Positions 34,699 through 45,060 of a stretch of DNA of 64,000 nucleotides are shown piece after piece; the first letter of the stretch is position 1, and every line of letters starts with the position of its first letter. The notes beneath the pieces were generated by a model, which saw only the letters and a list, made by a program, of their open reading frames with translations, was not told the origin of the DNA and ran no database searches. Source of the stretch: Poa pratensis (taxonomy: Eukaryota > Streptophyta > Magnoliopsida > Poales > Poaceae); NCBI GenBank assembly GCA_947311845.1, contig CAMZMU010000107.1, positions 35,908,749 through 35,972,748 on the forward strand, in the 5' to 3' direction. The position numbers and the translations under genes were made by a program.

Positions 34699-36141
34699 AT
34701 TTGCAGAGTTATGACCTAGTTAAATGTCAATAGTTCCTTCTCTTTGCATGTTACTGTTGTGTATGCTACTTATGTTGTTTGTTTTCCCATATAAAGAAAT
34801 GTGAATACCGGCATAGGTGTTGAATCTCAATAGTGGTTTCTAGATATCAAGTCTTTCTGGATCTGTTTGCTTGTATGTGATGCATATGTTACTGAGAGGA
34901 CACTTAGTTATTTATGGCTTGGGAATTCATAAGATCTATATAAGGTGTTTGCCATTTTACTTATAAATTTCATGATTATTGTTATGGTCCTCTATCTTAT
35001 GCACCGATATCAAGTGTTTGATAAGCACCGACTCGTGAAGCTGTGTGGAAGTATGACTTCTAGGAACAAAGATATCTGTCTATGAGTTAGTTGAACTTAA
35101 TTGTTCGGTATGTACTTCTGTTTTGTCGTGTTATTTTCTAGAGGATATCTCCAAGCTAATGTTTCAGGTTGCTCAAAAATCACTAGCAAATTTTTCTTAT
35201 CACACCTTTTCAAGATATCTTCACAGCAAAAGAGACAAGCGACCGTTATGGTATGTGACCATTTGAGTATGTTACCTTTCTTTTTTTCTCTCATGTTTTT
35301 CCTTCAGCACAAACTTGTTGCTTAATAAATCCATAAAGTTTGAACTGTCAGTTAAGCTTTGGTTGAAAGGTCTAGAAACCTTCTAAGTCAAATTATTTAA
35401 ATGTGATGGCATATAGGCATATAGCATGGGGTGCTAGCCTGTTTCGGTATACTTTTTTTTACAGCCTTGGCTCTTTATATTGGTCTGGATTGTAAAGAAA
35501 GCTTGTATTCATCACATTGCACAATATGTTACATCCACACTTGAGTTTACTATGCAATAAGGAGTTCATGGTTCTAATGAGCATTAACTGGCATTTAACG
35601 AAAACGTCAGTTAAACTTGAAAAAGGTACTTTTCTTAGCATATATAGTATAATATTAATTATGTTTAGCTAATGTACTATCTTTGCTAGAAATTGAGGAT
35701 AGCAACAGGAGCTCTGCATAGCCAACCGAATGCTGTAGATGGATATGTTTAAACATATGTATATTTGGTCAGGGTACAATATTTGCAACTGAAGGCCATG
35801 CTTGCATAAGCTGTATCCAACAGATGTACTTGATCACTCCTAATTGCATGTTCATGTGAAACTTTAACAATTTTGGGTGTTTGTTTGAATGTTATTGCAG
35901 TCTACCTGCACTTGGTTAGAAAGACACATTATAATATTGCTAGGGATTATAGTTTACTATAACTTTTGAAATGGTTAGACTCGGCTCATGTATGTTTGGT
36001 CAGGGTTGCCTTTTCCAATAGACTTATTTGGTTGTCAGTGATTATGATTTACTATAAAGTTTGAAATGGTTAGATTATACTCTTCTCATGTATATTTGGT
36101 TAGAGCCCCCTTCCAGTAAGATTTATTTGGTCAGGTGGCTC
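34699..36141. other. 3' flank of the RING gene, no gene seen
   Basis: Contains the 3' UTR of the RING gene and AT-rich intergenic sequence. A diverged tandem duplication of about 100 bp (GTTTACTATAA...TTTGAAATGGTTAGA) lies at about 35950-36035 and 36048-36135. No other gene was recognised. Confidence 0.45.
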
Positions 36142-36220
36142 CATTGTTTTTAAGGCGGTAAGGAGTCCTAAGGCGGTAAGGCGTCCTAAGCGTTGCCTTA
36201 CGAACGCCTTAAAAATCATG
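36142..36220. mobile_element. 79-bp hAT-like miniature element, TSD GGTGGCTC
   Basis: CATTGTTTTTAAGGCG and CGCCTTAAAAATCATG are near-perfect inverted ends. The 8-bp GGTGGCTC occurs at 36134-36141 and 36221-36228. The interior is made of AAGGCGGTAAGG/CCTAAG repeats. It is unusually short for a MITE. Confidence 0.75.
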
Positions 36221-36932
36221 GGTGGCTCATCTGGGGTTCTCACCTGGCTTGTGCGATATTATGTTAGTACGTTAACTGTAATCTAAGTATAAAACCTTTG
36301 GTTGGATTTGCATTAGGCCTTGTTTACTTCTGGTGTATTTCAATTGTATTTAGGCCCCGCTTGGATGGCCGTTTTCGGCCCGTAAATCGTCGGGAAAGAA
36401 TACAGACCTCGGTAGGTCAGTATAGTTTGTTTAGCAAGCCGGTCAGGTCTACTCCAGAGTCCAGACCCTATGGGAGCCTGAACAGTTGCCTCTAGGCATG
36501 GGTGGTATGTCTTTTTTTTTGTTTTGGAAACTGTTGTTGTATCGTTTTGTTTGATTATTGGCATGTTGGAACATTCTGCTTAGCGTCCAATCTGAGCATC
36601 CTGTTATGGAACGGAGTAATTGGTTTAAACTGAATTGGGTTGGCCAGCAGTTGAAACTTAACTAGTCAAGGCTGGGCATACCCCTGGAAAGCTAGCGGCT
36701 ACAATACATTGCCAATTGCAAGATGTCCTAACAGGCCCTCTTGAATATGGATGTTGTCGTGTGAAGGCGCTTAGCTGCCGATCTCTTTTCTTTTTTGAAA
36801 ATGCTGATCTTGAGTGAAATTATGGCCGAAACAGACTGGATATGCATGTGATGTGGCGTTAATTGTTTTTGCAGCTACAGTCGAGTCCCTACTTATCCAG
36901 TAGGGAAGTTCTGATTTATTTTCTTACCCTAG
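36221..36932. other. Unassigned intergenic sequence
   Basis: No gene was recognised. A segment at about 36350-36500 starting GGCCCCGCTTGGATGG resembles the ends of grass MITEs, but I could not find its second terminus. Confidence 0.35.
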
Positions 36933-36944
36933 TAAAAACTATTG
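36933..36944 (-). terminator. Candidate U2 snRNA 3' box
   Basis: On the minus strand CAATAGTTTTTA lies about 15-25 nt beyond the predicted U2 3' end and resembles the plant snRNA 3'-end formation signal CA(N)AGTNNAA, with mismatches in the final A positions. Confidence 0.4.
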
Positions 36945-36959
36945 AATTTTGATTTGGTT

Positions 36960-37152
36960 GGGGTGCGCCAGGCCCTAGCTGCAGTGCAACGCTAGGTCGA
37001 CACACGAGGGCCCAAGCAGCAAGCTACTTTGGCGGGCCCACCCCAAGAAAAATAAATTTAATATCAATAAGGACGTGGCCTCACATATCAGATATTAAAC
37101 TGATAAGAACAGATACTACACTTGATCTTAGCCAAAAGGCCGAGAAAGGTAT
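36960..37152 (-). ncRNA. U2: U2 spliceosomal snRNA
   Basis: The minus strand starts ATACCTTTCTCGGCC and runs without change through the branch-point recognition region (GTGTAGTATCTGTTCTTATC) and the CAGTTTAATATCTG helix. The Sm-type site is ATTTATTTTT. Stem III is built from paired GGGCCC motifs, and stem IV is CCTAGCGTTGCACTGCAGCTAGG, which keeps its pairing. The 5' half that pairs with the intron branch site and U6 looks intact. Stem-loop IIa/b (GTGAGGCCACGTCCTT) differs from the common plant form and pairs less well. Length is about 193 nt; the 3' end is approximate. Upstream promoter elements are present, so this may be an expressed variant, not a retro-pseudogene (no poly(A) and no TSD seen). 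Confidence 0.9.
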
Positions 37153-37180
37153 GATTTACCCTGTCGCGCTGCCCCTCCTC

Positions 37181-37186
37181 TTATAC
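37181..37186 (-). promoter_or_regulatory. TATA box of U2 snRNA gene
   Basis: The minus strand reads GGGTATAAGAGG about 30 bp upstream of the U2 start, the position of the TATA element in plant snRNA genes. Confidence 0.7.
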
Positions 37187-37218
37187 CCGCCTCCACCGCC
37201 TCTGCCCCTCTCGCCAGG

Positions 37219-37230
37219 CGATGTGGGGAC
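37219..37230 (-). promoter_or_regulatory. Upstream sequence element (USE) of U2 snRNA gene
   Basis: The minus strand reads GTCCCCACATCG, one inserted C away from the plant snRNA USE consensus RTCCCACATCG. It lies about 33 bp upstream of the TATA box, the spacing used by RNA polymerase II snRNA genes in plants; pol III genes use a spacing about one helical turn shorter. Confidence 0.7.
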
Positions 37231-38902
37231 TAAAGGCAACATGCTCTGCTCGATTAGTTTCCTGGCATCGCGCCAGCGTCCACAGTTTGGGCTTAAATGT
37301 TGCTCTCCTTAACTGGGCCGGACGGCGTTCGGGCCTTGTCGTCTAGATGCACAACTGATTGGTTGGATTCTCTTCAAAGAAAAAAAACTGATTGGTTGGA
37401 TTGGTCTGCATCTTCCCTTTCGGAGCCGATTATTGAAAGTCTGTGTTTTTTTTTGATTTTTTTTTTGAGTCAATGTGTTATTTTTTGGTGTCTTTTACGG
37501 TACCTTTTACTGGTCCTGTAAGAGCACCAGTATGATTTGATCTTAACGGTTAAGATCACATCGTCTTAGATTAGGCCCAACTGGCCCATCAAGTTGTAAT
37601 TAGATGTAAAGAAATGACCAACCGCCCACGTCCAGCCGTACGCTTCCTGTGCGCCGCCACCGATGCCTCCTGCGCCCAGCTGCGCGCAGCCACCGACACC
37701 CATTCATATGTCGGCGTTACGCCACCATCGACGCCACCCGTACGCCCATCCATACACAGCCTGCTACGCGGATGCCGCACCCCTAACCCGCTGTCGCCAG
37801 TCTCCCGTGACAGCCTTCTTCTCGAGCTTGCCGCGCTGCCATTCTAACGGCGACAGTTTCCCTTCCACTACTGTGTTGCTGTTGTCATCCTATGCGGCAA
37901 TAATCTCATCGTCCCCGTTACCATCTACAATTCGTAGTGTTGCATTTGCATGCGGCCTGCTGCATCACCTCTAAGTTGCGATTTCTGCCATATAATGTGT
38001 TCTTTGTGGATAATTGAACAAAACTGATAGAGCACAATAACTGAATCATGTGAAGTCATATGTACTAGCTTAGCAAGTTTTGGATCAATCAACAACATAG
38101 TACGGAGTAAGTAGCAAGATCATCAGCGTTAAAAATAATTACGAGACTGAGAGCCATACACATGGTCCGATCTTAACTAGCTAGCTGCTAGACGCTTGGC
38201 ATGCGCTTCTAATGATGCGTGTTCATGCGTCCGCATCACCGCTAAGCTGCTGAATTCTGGCGACTGCGGTGCGGTTGCAGTGTAGCACGGGGACGGAGTA
38301 TGGAGGACAAGGTAAACCACGTTGAGTGCGGACGACCACAACAGTGTTGGCGCCAACACAACGTGGGCTAGAGACACCCCGACGACGCGGAGGACAGCCG
38401 GAACACGGCGGCAACTTGGAGGCGGCGACGAGGAGATGGGGAGTAATTGGATTTTGGGATAGAAATTCCTTTTTTTTTTACTTGATCGACTGTGCAAATA
38501 GAGATGGGCTCTATTGGGCCGAAGCGGGGCTTGTTCAGGCGACCGTGCGGTTGAGTAGTATGATTTGTACTACTCACGTTTTTACCACCAGTATGAAATG
38601 ATATAGGCCTTTGGATCTACAAAAATAGATGTCTCATATTCATTTGAGGGTACCACAAAAGACCTCTATTTTTTTTTGGTGAGGGATCAAAGTTCTGTCT
38701 TTATACTTTCTACATGATTTATTTCTAAAAAAAATACCTAATCTAAAGAAGGTCTTTTGACACTCTCGTCATGTTCTGTCACACCGTGAAGAACGAAATA
38801 CGCTATTTTCTACTCACCATGTTCCTTAATATAAGACGTTTTGACAGTAAGCTGGTAGCCTTTGGGTATTTTAAACGAACTAGCTTTGCGATTGCGAGTG
38901 AA
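37231..38902. other. Unassigned sequence between U2 and the LINE
   Basis: No gene was recognised. Open frames at 37614-37974 and on the minus strand at 38177-38497 lack any known motif. A fragment resembling the inside of a Stowaway MITE (TTCCTTAATATAAGACG) is at about 38821-38840. Confidence 0.4.
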
Positions 38903-41900
38903 TTTTTTTTAAATAGAAGGCCTAGCCCAACTTTATAGATAAAGCAACACAACCATCAACATTCGATACAACTCAGTTCCAGCGCTCCCCAAAACGCAGC
39001 GAACACCCCATAGTCATAAGGGATACAGATCCAACGACACGAAGTCTAGGAACGCCACAGCCTGGCAGGCAACACATACAACGCTAAGAAGAATCCTCAG
39101 CACGGAGTCTAGCTAATAGAAGTCTGATCGCATCCATCGCTCCATCCAGTAGTGCCCTGTCCCTCGCCCTGACCAGCACCCGCCATCTCTGCATATATAA
39201 CAACATGTTGTTCATGACGTCAGAGGGATTGTTAATCAATTTATCCTCTATGGTCAGTTTATTGCGGACGTTCCATAGCGCCCAGCATTGTGCCGCAAAA
39301 GTAAACCACACAAGCCTACAGTATTCACCCGACACACCCTGAGCAAGAGCAAGGAACTCCCCAGCCCCTGTCGGGTTCCAGTTACAACTAAGGAGTTCCC
39401 TAACCCCAGCCCACATGAACTTCGCTATTGGGCAGGAAAAGAAGATATGGTCGCAATCTTCCCATTCCCCACATAGCGCACATGACCCATTCGAAGGGCC
39501 ATGACGCTTGGCTACTTGCTTGCTGCAGGGAAGCCGTCCCCTCACGAGTTGCCAAAGAAACACCTTAATCCGCGGAGGGACACGGGTTCGCCATATCTCC
39601 TTGAAGTGCGTAACCGCTGCCCCTTGGGATAGGCGGAGGTAGACCGATCTAGCTGAGAAGCTTCCCGAAGCTTCTAAGAACCAGGATTCCGCATCCTTGT
39701 CAGTCGATAGAGGACTGAAGCAGATCTCCCTGGTAAGGTTATCCCACTCGACCTTCTCGGCTAACCCAAACGGACGCCGGAAGCCCAGCAGCTAGCCCGT
39801 CGTGCCATGAGCATCCGCGACCGAGAGGAAAGGGGCTGAGCAGCACCCGAACAGCCGAGGGAATCGGTCTCGCAGGGGAGCCTAACCCGTCCACCAATCC
39901 ATCCAGAATTGGGTGTGCCTCCCATTATGCACAGTATGCTTCGCCCCAAGTTTGAAATACCACTTTAGCCTCTGAAGGGAGCGCCAAAACTGGGACCCCG
40001 ACCTCGGGACCCCTGGCGAGAAAATATCGTTCTCCCCCAAATATTTGGCTTTGAGGAGGTCTACCCAAAGACCTTCGCTGTTCTGGTAGAGCTTCCAAAT
40101 CCATTTTAGCATAAGGGCAATGTTCATTATCTTGGTATTGAGGATTCCCAAACCCCCATATTCTTTCGGTTTACACACCATTGCCCAATCTACCATATGG
40201 TATTTCCTTTTTTCCCCAGTTCCTTCCCAAAAGAACCTCGAGCGGACCCTATCCATTGCCGCATGAGTGGAGTCATACAAGAGGTACAAACTCATCCCAA
40301 ACATCGGTAGGCTCGAGAGGCACTAGTTGGTAAGTTCGAGTTTCCCAGCTGACGCTAAGAAGAGTCCCTGCCAAGGATCCACTCGGTGAGTCACCTTCTC
40401 AGTGAGGAACTCCCAGTCCAGCACACTGAGCTTCTTGTCACTCACGGGGAGGCCAAGGTAGGAAATGGGAAATCTCCCTAGCTTGCAGTTCAGCATCTTA
40501 GCTATCCTTACTTGGTCCAGGTTCGGGTCTCCCACCACCACAGCTTCTCTTTTGGCGAAGTTAATCTTGAGCCCCAACATATTCTCAAAGCAAAGGAGAA
40601 TAGTCTTAAGGTTGGCAATCCCCAGATCACTCGGCTCAATAAGGATAAGGGTATCATCCGCGTATTGTAGGTGAGTCACCCCTCCCGGAATGAGATGAGA
40701 CACAACTCCCTGTATGTGCCCCGCCTCACTAGCCCTAAGCAACATAGCTGCTAGGGCGTCGACCATGAAGTCAAATAGGATAGGGGAGAGTGGGTCGCTG
40801 TCGTGTCTCGGATGACGGACATCGGGAGTAAGAGATACCCCCTTTTTAGGTTTGGCACGGGGCGCGAAGGAGGCTGGAAGACGCCTTACCCGGGAGCAAG
40901 ACCGTCAAGTTCTTCGTCGAGGCACACGGGTAAACAACGTAGAGAGACACGCGGAGTTACCCAGGTTCAGGCCGCCCGGAGGCTAAAAGCCCTACTCCTG
41001 TATGTCTGGATTGAAGTGTTCATCATGGAGTGGTGTACAAGGGTGTTCTGGGATGAACCCGGCAGGATTCCGGCCGGTGGTAGACGAAGAGCAGATCCTG
41101 CCCTGGGGAGATCACCTCGCTCTCTACCCTCTGAACCCTAGTCTAGCCTTGCTTGAGCCCTATCTTGCTCTACTTTTGTTCTTCTTTCGTCCCCCCTTCA
41201 CCTCGGTGCCATGGTCCTCCTTTTATAAGCTAAGGGAATCCGACATGGGCACGCGAGGGGCGTGAGGGGTTTTCGGCGGGAAAACCCCTCGGCGGTCCTT
41301 GGAGGAGACGTGGCATCTTCTCCTCCAAGCATTCTCAGGAGGGCGGCGCGGTCGTCCGCCCTTGCAAAAGGTGAGACGGACAAAGCCTGTCCGCCCCACC
41401 AACTGCGCTCGTGGCAACGTCATCAGGGCGCGGCCTTCATCTTGGCGTCCAAGTCTTCTACCAGCTTCCGACGAGCTGACGGTCTTATCCCTTCAGCGGT
41501 ACGGATTAAGGACCCGGGGGTGCGCCTGGCCGCCTGCCGGGCGCACGGACCCGTGGGTACTCCGCTTTGCTCTCCGGGTATCAGGTGACCCCGGAAGGTC
41601 GCCTGGTCCTTAGCCGCAGCATGTTGTGGTCGAACTTGTCGGGTCTCCTTGGGGCAGATGAGCTGACTCATCTGCTGATCTTGACTCCTTGCCTTGTCCA
41701 TCTTCTTGGTGGGCCCCGGTGGTGGACCCACTTTGGCAGCATCATTGGAACCCCATGTTCCACTGCTGTGACAGTCGCCTTGCCGCACTCCCCTCTTGTT
41801 CCTGAAATAAGGTCCAATCTCGCCATTTACATTAATAGCAGTCTGGCCCCCGAGACCAGTTGCATCAGGCGGTGAACCATCATGGCAGAGAATCCCTTTC

Positions 41901-42252
41901 TCCTTAGCACTTCCCGTAGGAAGTCCCAGTTCACCCGGTCATATGCTTTCCCAAAATCTAGTTTAAGAGGCAAGCCCCCCAGCTTCTTCGTATGTAGCTC
42001 ATGTGTGATTTCGTGTAGGGCCAGCACCCCCTCATGAAGGGCTCTCCCCTTAATAAAAGCCGTCTGGCTCCTAACAATCGTGCGATGTGCAAGAGGGGCT
42101 AATCTAATTGCATTAATCAGCGCTATCGGTCTAAACTGCTTAATCTGTCCGCCCCTTAACCTTAGGAATCAACGAAAGAATCCCGAAATTAAGTCGAGCA
42201 ATGTCCACCCTCCCGAGGGCAAAATCATTCAGCATCTGGAACACAGTGGGTT
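38903..42252 (-). mobile_element. 5'-truncated LINE, TSD CGAGTGAA, split by a solo LTR
   Basis: Minus-strand pieces follow L1-type ORF2 order: RT with LDFGKAYDRVNWDFLREVL (about 41970), GEIGPYFRNKRGVRQGD at the insertion point, YADDTLILIEP (about 40640), RT thumb, the FWEGTGEKRKYHMVDW region (about 40230), and the reverse-transcriptase zinc-binding domain with CALCGEWEDCDHIFFSCP (about 39475-39420). A short A-run marks the 3' end near 38903. CGAGTGAA occurs at 38895-38902 and 42253-42260, the target duplication. The 5' half is missing, the usual result of incomplete reverse transcription. Frames are broken near 40323 and 39880. Confidence 0.88.
40799..41773 (-). mobile_element. Solo LTR, 975 bp, TSD GTCGC
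   Basis: Ends TGTCGTGTCTCGG and GCTGTGACA give a TGTC/GACA pair, with GTCGC at 40794-40798 and 41774-41778. Removing it rejoins the LINE RT motif RQGDPLSP in frame. On the minus strand CTTATAAAAGGAGG near 41230 looks like a TATA box, which suggests the orientation. No internal region. Family not identified. Confidence 0.85.
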
Positions 42253-42329
42253 CGAGTGAAATTTACGCTACGAGAAGTACAAACTCTTGCGAAACAATGC
42301 ATTTGTTTAGTCAACACAGACAAGTAATA

Positions 42330-42410
42330 CTCCCACCGCATTAAAATATAAGACGTCCCAACAGTTCAATTTAAACTTACACAATATCTTATATTTAGTA
42401 ATGGAGGGAG
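42330..42410. mobile_element. Stowaway MITE, 81 bp, TA target duplication
   Basis: Starts CTCCCACCGCATTAAAATA and ends TAGTAATGGAGGGAG, the CTCCCTCC signature of Stowaway, with TA at 42328-42329 and 42411-42412. Confidence 0.9.
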
Positions 42411-42429
42411 TACAAAATATCTCATGTTT

Positions 42430-43441
42430 AAGCACGAGTAGAATTATCATGCCGAAGCAACACAGGAGAAACATTGGAAGGCAATCTGGGCAATTAAGGC
42501 CCCAAACAAAATGAACATAGTACTCTGGAGGTTCGCATGCACATGATTGCCTCCCATCCGGACTTCAACTACGCCATCGGAATATCCCTGCAAATCCTGC
42601 TTGTGTGCATTGTGGGAGAGACGAGAGTATTGAGCATTGTCTACTGTTTTGTCAGTTTGCTTCGGAGGTCTGGAAGAAGGTCAAAAAGCGGTTTGACATC
42701 CACCTGTGTCGCAAGAACTGACAGAGCATCACCGGATCAATCCACTGTCTTGGCAATCACTATATGGCATATTTGGGAGGCAAGGAATGCGGCAAGAAAT
42801 GATGAAGGTAGTATCCATCCACACCGTGTTGCCTCAAAGATCCATGCTTATATTGATTTGGTTTTGCTGCATCTTTTTAAGCCTGCTACTGGACATAGTC
42901 GTGACACACCATCATGTTCATCGGTTAGATGGTCTCCGCCGCCGCCCGAATCAGTCCTAATTAATGTTGAGGCAGCTATCTTCTCAAATCTGCACAAGGT
43001 GGGAGTTGGCATCCTGATTCGGAACCAAAACAAGGAATGCTTGGTCGCCTGCACCGAGCCAATCAAAGGGATTGTACAGCCAGAACTTGCTGAAAGCTGG
43101 GCGCTTCGTCAGGCCGTGATTCTCGCCCGCGAGGAAGGATTCACCTCTGTTATTTTCGCTTCAGACTGTCTCTCCCTAGTACAACGAATGAATTCTTCAT
43201 CTATTGACAGGTCTGAAGTGGGTGTAGTAGTGTCAGATATCAAGCAGTTGCTTGCTCGTTTTTCTTCAGTTTCCTTTTGCCATGTGAGCAGGTCGTTGAA
43301 TGTTGCTGCACACATACTAGCTAGGTCCTGTGAGTTTGCTGTTTCGCGTGCTGTCTACTACTCTATTCCAGAATGTATCAGCCAAACTCTATGTACGGAT
43401 GCTTACCGATCAATAAAAGGCAGTGTTCTCAAAAAAAAAAA
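42430..43441 (+). pseudogene. LINE 3' end: zinc-binding and RNase H-like domains, poly(A)
   Basis: The plus strand reads a decayed reverse-transcriptase zinc-binding domain (HWKAIWAIKAPNKMNIVLWR, then frames change) and an RNase H-like domain. The latter shows the typical GVGILIRNQNKE, ELAESWALRQAVILARE, IFASDCLSLV and HVSRSLNVAAHILAR blocks (about 42990-43330). An AATAAA signal near 43411 and an A-run at 43431-43441 mark the 3' end of the transcript. The open frame actually runs to 43622 through the A-run. RNase H-like domains at this position belong to the plant L1-type LINEs. The left end is unclear and lies near the Stowaway MITE. Confidence 0.75.
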
Positions 43442-43947
43442 GGTGATTAGCCTAGTCAACTCCGAAATTTCGTCATCTGATCACGAAGATCTGCATCCAC
43501 CAAAAGTCATGCTCAATTTGTCTGTAAGCCTGTGCCGTGGATTCTCCACAGCACTGGGTTGCCTGCGGCAGCGCGAAGCTCCTCGCCGTCGCCGAGCCCC
43601 TGCTGTTTTTCCAGTAAGATGATTGCTAGCTAAAAGACTCAACTTTAAACTACTTCAAAGAGGGTACTTCCGAAAGAGTAAAGAACAGACAAAAATAATA
43701 GCCCCAAAGAATGGAGGATTCTTCACTCCAGGTACCAAAGACGATTAGAAAAAGAGTGTACCATGAATTACTTCTATAAAAGCTGAAGCCCTACCCGCCA
43801 TATGCCCCGGGTTGCCCCTCCGGTGAATCCTGGTGCGTTAGATTTCGTTTGAACAGGGTAAATAGTATCGGTGTTTCACCTGTGGCCGTTAGATGCGGTC
43901 AAAACTTTTTTCACCCGTTTGAATGAATAGTAACATCTCAATACTCC
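43442..43947. other. Unassigned sequence
   Basis: No gene or terminus recognised downstream of the LINE A-run. Confidence 0.4.
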
Positions 43948-45060
43948 ATGACCGATGGGTCCAGTGGTCCACAAATCAGTGGGCGAGACATGCTCCCCGC
44001 GTCTCACTCCTTTTTCCTTTTCCCGCAGCGACACAAAACTCGGACCCGAGATGAAACCCTAGCCCAATCCCTGCTCGCTCTCCTCCCCAATCCCGTGCCT
44101 GCTCTCTCCTCCACTCCCGTGCCTGCTCTCTCTTCCAGCTCGCGCCGCCGCCGCCCCTCACAGCTCCAGCTCGCCCCTCCCCGCTGCTCCGCCTCGTGCT
44201 CTCGAATCCCAGCGGCGGCGGCTTGGACGGCCGGCGAGCGGGCGGCCGGTGACCTAGATCTCACATCTCGTCCTCAATCCCGCTGTGCCTTTTCTCCTTC
44301 TCCAGATCGACGGAAGAGATCCTCCACCGCTGCGTGCTCCTCGATCTCCCTCCTCTCCCGCTCACGTGCTCCTCCTTCTCTCCTTCTCGCGTACTCGGTT
44401 CCGGGGAGCCCCAGCCCAGCGAGCGGCGTCGGTGGTTGGCGGCAGCGAGCGGAGGCGGCGGCGGCGTTGACGGCCACGAGCGGCAGCGGCGGCAGTGAAC
44501 GGCGGCGGCAGCCGAGCGCCTGGCGGCGCATCTGGAGGCGAGGGAGGCCCATCGCGACGAAGTTGAGCTGGAGCTGCGTCCATATGGACTGCGCACGGCC
44601 TCTGCGCGACTTGCGAGGGCACAGCACATTTTGACGTCCAGGTCCGTGCCCAAACTCCCATTCACGTCTTGTCTGTTTGATTTCTGGCTCGGATCGGAGG
44701 GTGGCCATGATTCCCAAACTGCCCTCCACGCCTTGTCTACTTCGATTTCTTGCTCAGATCGGAGGGTGCTCATGATTCCAAAACTCCCCCCCCCCCCCCC
44801 CACGCCTTGTCTCCTTCGATTTCTGGCTCAGATCGGAGGTGCTCATGTTTTTCCCCTCAATTTAATTGTTTTGATATTTTTTCGGTTCCAGGTTTATATA
44901 TTGGATGAGAAATTTGTGGTGAAGATAGGACTGATGGTAAGGCCATGGTGTACAGCCTTCGCTCAGAGGCTAGGCCCAGCGAGACGAGGCTGAGCAGAAG
45001 CTGCGCCTAGATGGACTGCGCACGTCCACTTGCGAGAGCAATCTCCACTTCCAGGGTTTG
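43948..45060 (+). other. GC-rich gene-like 5' region with internal duplications
   Basis: A pyrimidine-rich leader (about 44010-44200) and a GC-rich block give an open frame at 43948-44634 without a recognisable domain. A segment around 44560-44650 (ATGGACTGCGCACG) recurs in diverged form at 44975-45060. Three copies of a unit of about 70 bp (TTGATTTCTGGCTCGGATCGG) occur at 44665-44850, the last after a C-run at 44787-44802. It may be the first exon of an unidentified or non-coding transcript. Confidence 0.35.

Noticed and set aside
36340..36510. MITE starting GGCCCCGCTTGGATGG
   Set aside because: No matching inverted end or target duplication was found, so no boundaries can be given.
37614..37974. 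Pair of overlapping frames rich in Pro, Ala and Thr
   Set aside because: No motif, no splice or promoter context, and similar frames on the other strand.
38810..38880. Second Stowaway MITE
   Set aside because: Only one arm-like segment (TTCCTTAATATAAGACG) is visible; no opposite terminus or TA duplication.
43948..44634. 228-codon frame as a protein gene
   Set aside because: Ser/Arg/Ala-rich with no domain, and it spans what looks like a leader. Kept as unassigned.
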